A program made the position numbers and the translations under genes. Of a DNA stretch of 47,228 nucleotides, positions 27,324-36,780 are shown piece after piece (position 1 is the stretch's first letter; each line of letters begins with the position of its first letter). The notes beneath the pieces are model-generated. The model saw only the letters and a list, made by a program, of their open reading frames with translations, was not told the origin of the DNA and did no database searches. The DNA comes from Acidobacteriota bacterium (lineage in GTDB: Bacteria; Acidobacteriota; Terriglobia; Acidiferrales; UBA7541), in NCBI GenBank assembly GCA_003223315.1, contig QHYR01000252.1, positions 1-47,228 of the forward strand. The letters are read 5' to 3'.

Positions 27324-27445
27324 GCCGATTGGCTTGCGCCTTTAGGCCGACTTTTCGGCTGCTATCGCTCTTGCTATATCAGCACTCTGCTCCCAGAATA
27401 ACTTCCGGGTGGGCCGGAGAACCTTTCTGAGGCGGTGCGGGTAAT

Positions 27446-28441
27446 TTGCCGCCGCCCGGCCCACAAACCACCATGGAAATCGCAAGATCCCCTCTACGCA
27501 CGCGGGGTTTACGAAGCCTTGGTGTCTTGCTGATCGCCATGAGCGGGTACTTTTTCCCCTTCCCCCTTCCGGCGCAAGACCAAGGCCAGGAGGCCATTCG
27601 CGTGGACGTGAACCTGGTCATGATTGACACGACCGTCAAGAACAAGAGCGGGCAAATCATGGCCGATCTGAAAAAAAACGACTTCGAGGTTCGCGAAGAT
27701 GGCGCGGCGCAAAAGCTAACCGTCTTTAGCCGCGACGAATTTCCTCTCAATGTGGCGCTGGTGCTGGATCTGAGCGATTCCATTGGCCCGTTCCTGGTCC
27801 CCTTGCGTGACGCCGCGAGCACGGCTCTGGCAGCTCTCAAGAGCGAAGACGAGGTGGCGCTGTTTACGTTTTCCAACGAAGCCCAATTGAGCGCGCCCTT
27901 CACGAAGGACAAGGCCAAGATTGCCGAGCAGATCAATACGTTCCAGGCGAGCGGCGCCACCAATATCAACGACGGCATCTTCGACGCCGCCAAGTATTTT
28001 CTGGAGACCATGCCGCAGGGACGCCGGGTGGTCCTTTTGATCAGCGATGACGTGGGCACCGACGCCGGCGGAGAAGGCACGCGCGACATCGTCACGGAAA
28101 TGATCGCGGCAGACGCCACGCTCTATAATTTGAAGGTGCCGGGCAATAACCCGCCGGCCATGCGCTTCGCCGCGGGGCTGATTAAGGGGTTGGTGGACAT
28201 TCACAAAGTAACGGAAGAGACGGGAGGCGAGATCTTCGACGTGCAGAACATGGCCTCTCTCGATTCCACCTTCCGCGCGCTGATCGAGCGGATCAAGACG
28301 CGCTACACGCTGGGATACTACACGTCCGCCAATGGAGCCGAGGGCAAACCACACAAGCTGGACGTTCGCCTGGCGGCGTCGTTCGGGAAGAAGGGACGCG
28401 ATTACGCCATTTTGGCCAAGCGCGGCTATTTCATTCCCTGA
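27446..28441 (+). CDS. VWA-domain protein (VWFA-related Acidobacterial domain type)
   Basis: VNLVMIDTTVKNKSGQIMADLKKNDFEVREDGAAQKLTVFSRDEFPLNVALVLDLSDSIGP...RIKTRYTLGYYTSANGAEGKPHKLDVRL. Confidence 0.9.
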   Translation: MPPPGPQTTMEIARSPLRTRGLRSLGVLLIAMSGYFFPFPLPAQDQGQEAIRVDVNLVMIDTTVKNKSGQIMADLKKNDFEVREDGAAQKLTVFSRDEFPLNVALVLDLSDSIGPFLVPLRDAASTALAALKSEDEVALFTFSNEAQLSAPFTKDKAKIAEQINTFQASGATNINDGIFDAAKYFLETMPQGRRVVLLISDDVGTDAGGEGTRDIVTEMIAADATLYNLKVPGNNPPAMRFAAGLIKGLVDIHKVTEETGGEIFDVQNMASLDSTFRALIERIKTRYTLGYYTSANGAEGKPHKLDVRLAASFGKKGRDYAILAKRGYFIP

Positions 28442-28538
28442 TTCCGCCGCTCCGCCTTAAGCCCGGTTTGCTGCGCATCTGGCGCCGCGTATGCGGGTCG
28501 CGGCAATGAATTGCACTTGGACTTGCCGTTAACCCGAG

Positions 28539-29105
28539 TTATCCGGCTTTGACTTCAGCGAGGGTGCTCGAGTTCTCTGACTTCCCTAGGCGTTCCAGCA
28601 AGCGCTGTCGCAACTTGCCCAGGCTTCGGTTCAACGGATTGCTGCGCTCGAGAAACGGCAGGACCGGTAAGCACCGTTGTCCAAGTTTGCCACGCATTTG
28701 CTTTATGCGAGCATCGAATGCGCAGTATCTGGAGGCGGCATCAAGTGTCTCAACAGCATCCCTGCGCCGCGCGGCAGACATATAGACTTCAGCCAGGTTC
28801 AGGTATAGCTGCGGCTCGTTGCGCTTCATGCCGATGGCTTTTCTGCAAAGTTCCACGGGAGCCGGCCACTTCTGGAGGGCACGGGCCATGGACACTCCCA
28901 GAAACGAAAGGTAATAGGGGTTTTGTTGCTTCAATTCGACGGCGTGCTGCAAATATTCAACAGCCTCGGCTGAATACCCCTTTCGCAAAAGCGCGATCCC
29001 CTGTTTGAATTCGACAAGACCAGAATCGTCCGCCATGGTTTCTTGGAGTCCTTTCTTCGGCTGGGATGAGAGGCAACTTGACGAAAGTCGACCCTGGTGG
29101 GCCAA
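28539..29105 (-). CDS. Tetratricopeptide-repeat protein
   Basis: GYSAEAVEYLQHAVELKQQNPYYLSFLGVSMAR... TPR periodicity. Confidence 0.75.
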   Translation of the reverse strand: MAHQGRLSSSCLSSQPKKGLQETMADDSGLVEFKQGIALLRKGYSAEAVEYLQHAVELKQQNPYYLSFLGVSMARALQKWPAPVELCRKAIGMKRNEPQLYLNLAEVYMSAARRRDAVETLDAASRYCAFDARIKQMRGKLGQRCLPVLPFLERSNPLNRSLGKLRQRLLERLGKSENSSTLAEVKAG

Positions 29106-29217
29106 TTTAGAGCCTGCTTCACGGCAAATCTACTGTTCTAAGGAACAGTTCAGAGACAGGGGATCTGCCCCGGCCAATTAGCGAGCCTCATTGCTCCTGG
29201 GACACGCTGGCGTTCAA

Positions 29218-29251
29218 TAGACTGAGGTCAGATGTAGACTGAGGTCAGATG
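29218..29251. repeat. 17-bp perfect tandem duplication
   Basis: TAGACTGAGGTCAGATG x2. Confidence 0.95.
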
Positions 29252-29279
29252 TGATGCAGCGCCGGCCCCAATACGCGGC

Positions 29280-29690
29280 TCATTTCGCAGCGGTGATCGA
29301 GTCAGCCTGGATGGTCTTGGTCTTGGCGTCCAGCGTGCCGATGACCTTGACTTTTTGTCCCGCGAATTTTTCCGGCGTGCGCTGGTCGTTTAGGGTGTAC
29401 GTGTTTTTGCCGTCATACAGAACGTACGCGGCGCCATGAACACTGACGCAGGCCATGGTGCACGCGGCGTCGGTCGGCCCCATTTGCATCTGGGAATGAT
29501 CCGCTTTGGCGCACATGCTGTCCGTGATTGTGCCGGTGAAGGTTTGCTTGGGCGGAGCTGCCCGCAGTGCCGCAACGGCGAGAAGACTCAAGGCAAGACT
29601 GCCGCGGACCCCGATCCTTATGAAACACATCGTTATGAGGCGCATCGCTCCCCCTCTCGTCATTCCCAGCCCGCGGGCTTCTCGCGCCAA
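29280..29690 (-). CDS. Small secreted protein, Cys-containing (DUF5818-like)
   Basis: Hydrophobic leader then TFTGTITDSMCAKADHSQM...DAACTMACVSVHGAAYVLYDGKNTYTL. Confidence 0.7.
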   Translation of the reverse strand: MAREARGLGMTRGGAMRLITMCFIRIGVRGSLALSLLAVAALRAAPPKQTFTGTITDSMCAKADHSQMQMGPTDAACTMACVSVHGAAYVLYDGKNTYTLNDQRTPEKFAGQKVKVIGTLDAKTKTIQADSITAAK

Positions 29691-29855
29691 AGTCCCCGCT
29701 CCTCGCCGCGAGTGTGTTCCTTACCGCGAAAAGTGCTTAACAAAGTCCGCTGTTCGCGCCCGAGTACTCCCGCGGCGGGCGAGGAAGCTCGCCTAAGCGC
29801 CCGCCCGTTTGCCGACGGGCCGGTTAGAAGCCCGCCACTTTCCCGACGGAGTCTT

Positions 29856-30395
29856 CTACTCGCCCGGAGTCATGAGGTGCGCGGTCGACGTTCCCGCATT
29901 CATAATCCACACGCCCTGTCCGGCTTTGTCGGGCAGTCCGGTGGATTGCGTCGTGGCGCCCGGCACGGCGATGGTCATGTGCATGCGCGCGTGCTCCTGG
30001 TCAGCGCCCATGAAGTGGTACCACACCGACCCGTATTGGGGCTTCAAGCGCGTCCCATCCTTTTCCGCGGCATCGAGCAAGTCCTTGGTCTTGTCGCCCT
30101 GGGCCTCAAACTTGAGGTTCTGAGCGACGCGGTCCAGGTTGGCCATGGTGGTGCACTCCACGGTAAACGGCGGATGTTTCGGCATGCCCGACAGGTCGTA
30201 GCAGGCCAGGTTGTTTGTGCCTTTCTTTAATGTGTCGTAGGTGAAGTCCGGCTTCCACTTGATCACGCCGGCCGCTTCGCGGAGATTGGCGGGCAGGGCG
30301 AGCACGGCCTTCGCCGCGGCGTCGTCCGGCGCCTGCGCCAACGCGCTGATCGAAACCGCGATTACTCCGAGGGCCAACAAGGCAAGGCGTTTCAT
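29856..30395 (-). CDS. Secreted hypothetical protein
   Basis: Signal peptide MKRLALLALGVIAVSISALAQA; 179 aa. Confidence 0.75.
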   Translation of the reverse strand: MKRLALLALGVIAVSISALAQAPDDAAAKAVLALPANLREAAGVIKWKPDFTYDTLKKGTNNLACYDLSGMPKHPPFTVECTTMANLDRVAQNLKFEAQGDKTKDLLDAAEKDGTRLKPQYGSVWYHFMGADQEHARMHMTIAVPGATTQSTGLPDKAGQGVWIMNAGTSTAHLMTPGE

Positions 30396-30523
30396 TCGAA
30401 ACCTCCAATTGATATGCGCAAATTTAAGCGTCGAGCGCCGCAGTATAACACGTCAAGATAGCCGTTTGGCGATGCAGAACTAATCGGCTCCGCGGCCGTG
30501 CGGTTCCAAATACGCGCCTCCGC

Positions 30524-30529
30524 TATAAT
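30524..30529 (+). promoter_or_regulatory. TATAAT -10 candidate upstream of the 98-aa gene
   Basis: CGCTATAATGCG in an intergenic region; weak -35 (TTCCAA). Confidence 0.35.
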
Positions 30530-30601
30530 GCGACTGCCAGACCCGGGCACTGAGAGCCCGCTACAACAGGCTCCGCGTGGCAAGGCGCAAAGGGAGGAGC
30601 G

Positions 30602-30898
30602 ATGATCGTCGTGCGAGACGTCTTCCAGATCGAACCCGAAAAGATGAAGCAGGCTAAAGACGAAATCAAGCAGCACCGCCAGCTCACCGCGCCGCTGGGT
30701 TATCGCCTGACGCGCGTAATGACCGATCTGAGCGGCGACTTCTACACCCTTGTGTTTGAAAGCGAATTTGCCAGTCTGGCCGACTACGAAAAGGCGCTCA
30801 AAAATATTCTTGCCGACAAAAGCTGGCAGGCGTCCTACGGGCGGCTGCGGAAGATGATTCGCAGCGGCCGCCGCGAAATCTATACCGTCGTGGATTAG
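30602..30898 (+). CDS. Dimeric alpha/beta-barrel-like small protein (NIPSNAP-like)
   Basis: 98 aa MIVVRDVFQIEPEKMKQAKDEIKQHRQL...FYTLVFESEFASLADYEKALKNILADKSW; GGGAGGAGCG ribosome site. Confidence 0.7.
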   Translation: MIVVRDVFQIEPEKMKQAKDEIKQHRQLTAPLGYRLTRVMTDLSGDFYTLVFESEFASLADYEKALKNILADKSWQASYGRLRKMIRSGRREIYTVVD

Positions 30899-30976
30899 CG
30901 CGTGGCGCGCGCTTAAGGCCGATTCGAGCCAGGATTCGAGAGCACGCGTTCATTCGGAGATGAAGGGCTAAGGTCA

Positions 30977-32146
30977 ATGGGCCAGGCAAAACCGAGGTTT
31001 GCGCCCCAGGTTGCAATAGTCGGCGCGGGCATCGGCGGGCTGACCGCCGCGTCCACGCTGCGCCGCATCGGCATGGACGTGCAGATCTACGAACAAGCGG
31101 CGCGCTTTGCGCGGGTCGGCGCGGGCATCCAGATGATGCCCAATTCGATGAAAGTGCTGCGTAAGATCGGCGTGGAAGAGCGCATGCGCCGCACGGCCTT
31201 CCAGCCTTATTCGCATCTGAACCGCGAATGGAACACCGGCAAAATCATGCGCGAGCTGCCCATGCCGGAAAGCCTCTTCGGCGCGCCGTATCTCTGCATG
31301 CATCGCGCCGACCTGCACGACGCGCTCGTTTCCGTTCTGCCGCCGGAGATTTTTCATCTGGGCAAGAAACTTGCCGGCCTCGAGGAGCTCGGCTCGGGCC
31401 GCGTGGCGCTCGCTTTTGCCGACGGCACGCGCGCCGAGGCTGATGCAGTCATTGGCGCGGACGGCGTGCATTCGCTGGTGCGCGAAATCATCGTGGGTCC
31501 CGATGAGCCGCTGCACAAGGGCCGCATCGCCTATCGCGCCGTTTTCTCTTCGGCGCTGCTCGATGGCTTCGATATCGGCCGTTCGCGCACCAAGTGGTGG
31601 GGTCCCGACCGGCACATCGTGATCTATTACGTCACCGCCACGCGCAGCGAGCTTTATTTCGTTACCAGCGTGCCGGAACCGGCGGGCTGGGTGACCCGCG
31701 AATCCTGGTCGGCCACCGGCGACGTACGCGAACTGCGCAAGTCCTACGAGGGATTTCATCCCGACGTGAGGCGCGTGCTCGAAGCCTGCCCCGATTGCCA
31801 CAAATGGGCCATCCTCGAACGCGAGCCGCTGCCGCGCTGGGCGAGCGGCCGCGTGGTGCTGCTCGGCGACGCCTGCCACCCCATGACGCCGTACATGGCG
31901 CAGGGCGGCGCGACCGCCATCGAGGACGCGGCCATTCTGGCGCGCTGCCTCCAGGAAGTGGAGGGCGACGATATCGCGGGCGCCTTCCGGCGCTACGAAG
32001 CGCACCGCAAGCCACGCACTTCGCGCATTCAGGCCATTTCCAGCGCCAATACTTGGATGAAGGGCGGCAACGACGACACCACTTGGCTCTACGGCTACGA
32101 CGCCTGGAACGTGCCGCTTTCGCCGTCGGAAGCGATTGCGGTGTGA
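30977..32146 (+). CDS. FAD-dependent monooxygenase (salicylate/6-hydroxynicotinate monooxygenase-like)
   Basis: VAIVGAGIGGLTAASTLRRIG GxGxxG; DAVIGADGVHS; VLLGDACHPMTPYMAQGGATAIEDA. Confidence 0.93.
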   Translation: MGQAKPRFAPQVAIVGAGIGGLTAASTLRRIGMDVQIYEQAARFARVGAGIQMMPNSMKVLRKIGVEERMRRTAFQPYSHLNREWNTGKIMRELPMPESLFGAPYLCMHRADLHDALVSVLPPEIFHLGKKLAGLEELGSGRVALAFADGTRAEADAVIGADGVHSLVREIIVGPDEPLHKGRIAYRAVFSSALLDGFDIGRSRTKWWGPDRHIVIYYVTATRSELYFVTSVPEPAGWVTRESWSATGDVRELRKSYEGFHPDVRRVLEACPDCHKWAILEREPLPRWASGRVVLLGDACHPMTPYMAQGGATAIEDAAILARCLQEVEGDDIAGAFRRYEAHRKPRTSRIQAISSANTWMKGGNDDTTWLYGYDAWNVPLSPSEAIAV

Positions 32147-32296
32147 ACTACAGGGCGCGCGTCGCAGAACATGAATCCAAAATTCGTGGGCAGAGTTCCA
32201 GAAAATCGTCCTGTATCCGAGCCGGAGCGACAGCTTCTTGAGTGGTTGATTGCGAACGGCGCGCTGATCCCCAGAAATTTGCTCCGCAGCTTGATG

Positions 32297-32974
32297 TCAC
32301 GCCGGTATGAGCCGCAGCAGGAAATCCTGCAGGCGGGTGCTTTCGCCCATCGACAGGCCGTCGAATTGAATCCCCATCTGATTGTCGCTCACGGTACGCA
32401 TCACCAACCCATGGCCCACCACCGGCTGCATCGGCGCGAGAAATAAATTAATTTTCACAGGCGATCCGCGCGGGAAAATGCGTTGCGCGCGAAGCAGTGC
32501 GCCGTTGAGGCTCAGGTCGATGGTCGCGGCCTCGACCTCGTCGTCACCGCTTTTGATGAGCGCTTTCACCTCCACGGCCACCCGGCGGAAGCGGCGTATG
32601 TCATTTTCGACGGCTCCTTGCATGACGCGCACCAGGCGCAGCAGGCGTATGCGATCGATCGGCTTATAGACCAGGAAGCTGGCTCCGGCTTCGAATCCTT
32701 CGGTGAGAAAGCCCGCGTATTTCGGCGTGGTGATCATCACAATGGGCGTTCGGCGGTTATATCCCGAGCCGCGAATTTTTCGCGTCAGCTCGATGCCGTC
32801 CGAAACCGGCGAGCTCGAATCGACGAAAACCACATCGAATTTTTGCGCATGCGCGTAATCGGCGGCCTCCGCTCCGCTCGCCAACGTCACCGCCTCCATG
32901 CCCTCGGACTTCAGGATGTCCTGGAGGAGCTCGCAGATCGGGGGCTCGCTATCGACTAACAGAGCGGACTTCAT
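32297..32974 (-). CDS. Response regulator-PilZ fusion
   Basis: Receiver SALLVDSEPPICELL...VVFVDSSSPVSDG...FLVYKPIDRIRLL; PilZ RRFRR and DLSLNG. Confidence 0.85.
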   Translation of the reverse strand: MKSALLVDSEPPICELLQDILKSEGMEAVTLASGAEAADYAHAQKFDVVFVDSSSPVSDGIELTRKIRGSGYNRRTPIVMITTPKYAGFLTEGFEAGASFLVYKPIDRIRLLRLVRVMQGAVENDIRRFRRVAVEVKALIKSGDDEVEAATIDLSLNGALLRAQRIFPRGSPVKINLFLAPMQPVVGHGLVMRTVSDNQMGIQFDGLSMGESTRLQDFLLRLIPA

Positions 32975-33345
32975 GAGCGCGCCATCAGGGCGGCTGCCCC
33001 GACTTCGGCAATCAAGCGGCCGCGATGAGGCGCCGTAGCTTCGTAATAGTGAAACTGCACGCCCACGCCATACTTGCCCGGTTCGACGCTAGCCTCCACG
33101 TGCACGACGTGCCCGGTGATGCGCCATTCCGGCACGCGCCAGCCCATGATCATTTCCGGCAGGCGCAGCCGCACCACCAGAATGGCGCCAATTCGCGGCG
33201 GGGCATCCGTTTCCATGCACATGCCGCGCGAGGAGATGTCCAGCGTCTCGGCGGCGCATTCAGGTTCGGTTGATTTCGTAAATTGAAAATGCAGTGGGAC
33301 GCTGATGCGGAAACGCGGAGCCCCGCGACGATCGGATGATGGCAT
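32971..33345 (-). CDS. PilZ domain protein
   Basis: DRRGAPRFRISVPL (RxxxR), DISSRG (DxSxxG); 4-nt overlap with downstream RR-PilZ gene. Confidence 0.85.
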   Translation of the reverse strand: MPSSDRRGAPRFRISVPLHFQFTKSTEPECAAETLDISSRGMCMETDAPPRIGAILVVRLRLPEMIMGWRVPEWRITGHVVHVEASVEPGKYGVGVQFHYYEATAPHRGRLIAEVGAAALMARS

Positions 33346-33655
33346 GGAACTTCCCCCTCGGTATGAACGTCCGGAAGGGGGCGATACAGGAATCCTGTAG
33401 GAAGGGATTTTAATCCTACCACACTTCGCGCCCAGGGCGAGCACGATTTTGATGCAGTTTTAGTATCGAAGTCGTTAACACGGCGCGCGCCGCGCGGCTG
33501 GCGCGCAAGCTGAAAAAAATGGCCGCCCCAAGCGCGGCACTTCCGCGAGGGGCAAGTCCAGCGCGGTTGTGTGACCCAGCGCACATCAGCAGGTGCCATC
33601 ATTCACTGAGCATCTCCCTGCCCGGAAAGAGAATCTCTTCTACAGGGGAGGCATC

Positions 33656-33853
33656 ATGACCAGCACACCGGTTTTACGGCAGAGCACTCCAAAGGAGCCC
33701 GAGATCCGCGTCGCCGCCCCGCGCGGCATATCGCCCAGAATAACGGCCAGAATAACGGTAGGATGGGGTGTCTTGTGGATCGTAGGAGCCGCTGCGGCCT
33801 GGACTGTCGTCGTGGTCCTGTTTCATAACTTTATGGCTCGATTGCTTTCGTAG
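33656..33853 (+). CDS. Small single-TM protein, hypothetical
   Basis: 65 aa MTSTPVLRQSTPKEPEIRV...GWGVLWIVGAAAAWTVVVVLFHNFMARLLS*; GGGGAGG upstream. Confidence 0.55.
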   Translation: MTSTPVLRQSTPKEPEIRVAAPRGISPRITARITVGWGVLWIVGAAAAWTVVVVLFHNFMARLLS

Positions 33854-33888
33854 CGATATGATGGCTCAATTGTTTTCGTAGAAATATG
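33833..33888 (+). repeat. 28-bp imperfect tandem duplication spanning a stop/start junction
   Basis: ATGGCTCGATTGCTTTCGTAGCGATATG / ATGGCTCAATTGTTTTCGTAGAAATATG (24/28 identical). Confidence 0.9.
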
Positions 33889-35136
33889 CGCAGTCGTTCA
33901 CTTCTTATTGCGGCTAGCTTGGCGTTGTGCATCGCCGTGTCGGTGCTTGCAGCGGAATATGCACGGTCCTCCCCAGACACCTCCGCACCACTGCGGATCG
34001 AGCCTTTGGCATCTCCTGCAGGCGCAAACAGCTCCGAGCCTCAGCTTACTTCACAGGGGGACCGTGTAATTTTGAGCTGGCTCGAAGTCAGCGGCGAACG
34101 TGCCACGCTGAAATTCGCCGAGCGCACGCCATCGGGCTGGTCCAATGCACAGACCGTTGCCTCCGGGACTCGTTTCTTCATCAACTCCTTCGATGTTCCC
34201 TCCGTGCACGCGCTCGCGGATGGAACGCTCGCGGCGCACTGGGAGGAAAGGCTCGGAGCCGACGAGGATTCCGACGCCTCCAAGGTGATGCTGTCATGGT
34301 CCAAGGATCAAGGGCGCACGTGGTCGCGCCCGGTGACTCCACATCACGATGGAACTAACACTGAACACGGATTTGCGTCCCTATTCCAGGCTCCGGGAGC
34401 CGGGCTCGGCCTGGTATGGATCGACGGCCGCGCCACCAATCCTGAGACTGAGTCCGGAGACATGAGTCTCCGCGCCTCTGTATACGATGCTGCCGGCAAG
34501 CCGCTTCGCGAAATGACGGTGGCTCCGCGCGTGTGCGAATGCTGTTCGACTTCCGCGGCGGAAACATCGGACGGCGTAATTGTGGCTTTCCGAGGCCGCA
34601 GCGCCACGGAAGTGCGGGACATTTATGTGTCACGCTTTGCCGAGGGCCGCTGGAGCGCGCCCGCCATCGTTCATGCAGACGGCTGGAGGATCGACGCCTG
34701 CCCGATCAATGGCCCCTCAGTAAGCGCCAGAGGGCGCGACGTCGCCGTTGCCTGGTTCATGGCCAAGAATGACCAGGGCCGCGCGTTCGTCGCCTTCTCT
34801 CATGATGCCGGCCGTACATTCGGCGTGCCGGTTCGCGTCGACGACGCCGGCTCGCTCGGCCGCCTCGGCGTGCAGTTGCTCGACGATGGATCAGCCGCGG
34901 TGATATGGATCGAAAGGGCCAACCAGCGTTCCCAATTGCGCGTGCGCGTCATTACGCCGGCGGGAATGCGCTCCGCCCCAGTGACCATAGCCGATACCGA
35001 AGGCAGCCGTTATCCGCGGATTATTCGCGATCGCGGCGAGCTTTTGTTCTCCTGGACGGACACCGACAAGGGGCCATCTCAGGTGCGCACCGCGCGCGCC
35101 AGCATGGCCCAGCAGGCCGCCGCCTCGCCCCGCTAG
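33886..35136 (+). CDS. Secreted BNR/sialidase-like beta-propeller protein
   Basis: Signal peptide; repeated SWSKDQGRTWSRPV, FSHDAGRTFGVPV BNR (SxDxGxTW) motifs; VCECC cluster. Confidence 0.8.
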   Translation: MRSRSLLIAASLALCIAVSVLAAEYARSSPDTSAPLRIEPLASPAGANSSEPQLTSQGDRVILSWLEVSGERATLKFAERTPSGWSNAQTVASGTRFFINSFDVPSVHALADGTLAAHWEERLGADEDSDASKVMLSWSKDQGRTWSRPVTPHHDGTNTEHGFASLFQAPGAGLGLVWIDGRATNPETESGDMSLRASVYDAAGKPLREMTVAPRVCECCSTSAAETSDGVIVAFRGRSATEVRDIYVSRFAEGRWSAPAIVHADGWRIDACPINGPSVSARGRDVAVAWFMAKNDQGRAFVAFSHDAGRTFGVPVRVDDAGSLGRLGVQLLDDGSAAVIWIERANQRSQLRVRVITPAGMRSAPVTIADTEGSRYPRIIRDRGELLFSWTDTDKGPSQVRTARASMAQQAAASPR

Positions 35137-35287
35137 TCTTTTCCGCTGCGAAGCATGGCCCCGATGCGCGGACTTGATATATAAAGGCCATCCGGGCTAG
35201 CCATGAACGGGGGTCGGCCCGCCCGGGCGATGGTTTGAAATCCGAATCGAGTCCGAAGTCAGCATCCCGTAACTTGGAGGAGGAATC

Positions 35288-36052
35288 TTGAAACATCTAC
35301 TTTCATCACTTGCGGTCGTGGCCCTTGCGTTGGGCATTTCGTCGGCGGCGCGCGCGCAGGGTGAGATCAATCTGCTGGCGCCAGGCCCCATCAAAGAACC
35401 GCTCGATAAGTTGCTGGCCAATTTTGAGAGCAAGACGGGCACGCACGTCAAGGTGACCTATGCCGGAGGCGTACCCAGCAGACAGCAGGTTGCCGCCGGC
35501 AAGGGTTTGGACGTCGACATTCTGTTCGCCCCTTTCCCGGACGTGCTTAAGACCGGGAATATCGACCCCAAGAGTGCGACCGTGGTGGCGAGAGTGCGGC
35601 TGGCGCTGGCGGTTAAGAAGGGCGCGCCCAAGCCGGACATCTCCACACCAGCGGCGGTTAAAAAGACGCTGCTCAACGCCAAGTCGATTGCCTCCGTGGA
35701 CCCCGCTGTGGGCAGCGTCGGCGGCATTGCGCAGGCGGCGCTCGATAAGCTGGGCATCGCCGAACAGGTGAAGCCGAAGCTCCAGTGGGTTAAAACTGGC
35801 GGAATCGTGCAGGACCAAGTCGCCAAAGGCGAGACCGAGATCGCCTTGGGCCCGTATGTGAGCGACATGAACAATCCGGGCGTCGACGTTGTCGGGCCAC
35901 TGCCGCCCGGCGCCTCGACTCCGGTCGATATTACTGGCTTCCTGTCCAATAGCCTGAAGGACACAAAAGCCGCCAAGGCGCTCCTGGCCTATCTCAGATC
36001 AAGCCAAGCAGCCTCTACTTGGGAAGAAGCCAAGGTATTCCCAGTTCGCTGA
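35288..36052 (+). CDS. Periplasmic substrate-binding protein, molybdate-binding (ModA)-like
   Basis: Signal peptide; INLLAPGPIKEPLDKLLANFESKTGTHVKVTYAG...DVDILFAPFPDVLKTG; GGAGGAGG-like site upstream. Confidence 0.8.
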   Translation: MKHLLSSLAVVALALGISSAARAQGEINLLAPGPIKEPLDKLLANFESKTGTHVKVTYAGGVPSRQQVAAGKGLDVDILFAPFPDVLKTGNIDPKSATVVARVRLALAVKKGAPKPDISTPAAVKKTLLNAKSIASVDPAVGSVGGIAQAALDKLGIAEQVKPKLQWVKTGGIVQDQVAKGETEIALGPYVSDMNNPGVDVVGPLPPGASTPVDITGFLSNSLKDTKAAKALLAYLRSSQAASTWEEAKVFPVR

Positions 36053-36252
36053 GCCGTTTGCGGTTCACTGAGTATCGCCGCGGTTATTGGGGCGGGTTTC
36101 CGCCCAACGTCGTCGTCCGCCTGCGACGATCCGAGTGGCCCCTCAGCCGGGAAATCTAGGCTAGGGAATCTAGGCTTGACGAAGGTGATCAATTGCTGTA
36201 CTGAATTGCTTATCTCGGCTCCCCTCTTATCAATCACGCGGAGGTCTCAACC

Positions 36253-36693
36253 ATGAGGAAGCTGCACGGTATTCTGGTGCTGGCTTTTGCCTTGCTCATT
36301 GCGGTAGTACCCGCCCTGGCGCATCACTCTTTTGCGGCGGAATTCGATGGTCACAAGCTGGTGACCTACACAGGCGTCCTGACGAAGCTAGACTGGGGGA
36401 ATCCTCACGGCTTTTTTTACCTGGATGTGAAGGATGAGAACGGCAACGTAAGCAAGTGGGCATTCGAGATCGCTTCTCCGAACATCTTGCGCCGCTCAGA
36501 CGAGGCCACACGGACCTACTTCCTCGCCAACATGGGGAAAACCATGATCACCACGGCATGTCCAGCCAAGAACGGAATAAATCGTGCGGCGACGCAGTAC
36601 GTTAGGTTCGCGGACGGGCGCATCGCACCGATGGGCCCCAAGACCTATCAAGGGGATTTGGACTCAGAGCAGATGTTGCGAAACTTGAAGTGA
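36253..36693 (+). CDS. Secreted hypothetical (DUF6152-like)
   Basis: LAHHSFAAEFDGHKLVTYTGVLTKLDWGNPHGFFYLDVKDENG. Confidence 0.75.
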   Translation: MRKLHGILVLAFALLIAVVPALAHHSFAAEFDGHKLVTYTGVLTKLDWGNPHGFFYLDVKDENGNVSKWAFEIASPNILRRSDEATRTYFLANMGKTMITTACPAKNGINRAATQYVRFADGRIAPMGPKTYQGDLDSEQMLRNLK

Positions 36694-36780
36694 CGATTTG
36701 GCCGCGGAGAGCTCGAACCCCTGGAACCGGGCAGCTTCATCGCAGCCGAACAGCGCCCAATCACGGGAGGAACGTTGCAA

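Noticed and set aside
30540-30600. Riboswitch-like leader (GGCAAGGCGCAAAGGGAGG) before the 98-aa gene
   Set aside because: Does not match c-di-GMP-I, cobalamin or other consensus I can recall; one short CGGGC/GCCCG hairpin only
36709-36740. T-loop-like GAGCTCGAACCCC before the 36781 gene
   Set aside because: No cloverleaf can be built around it
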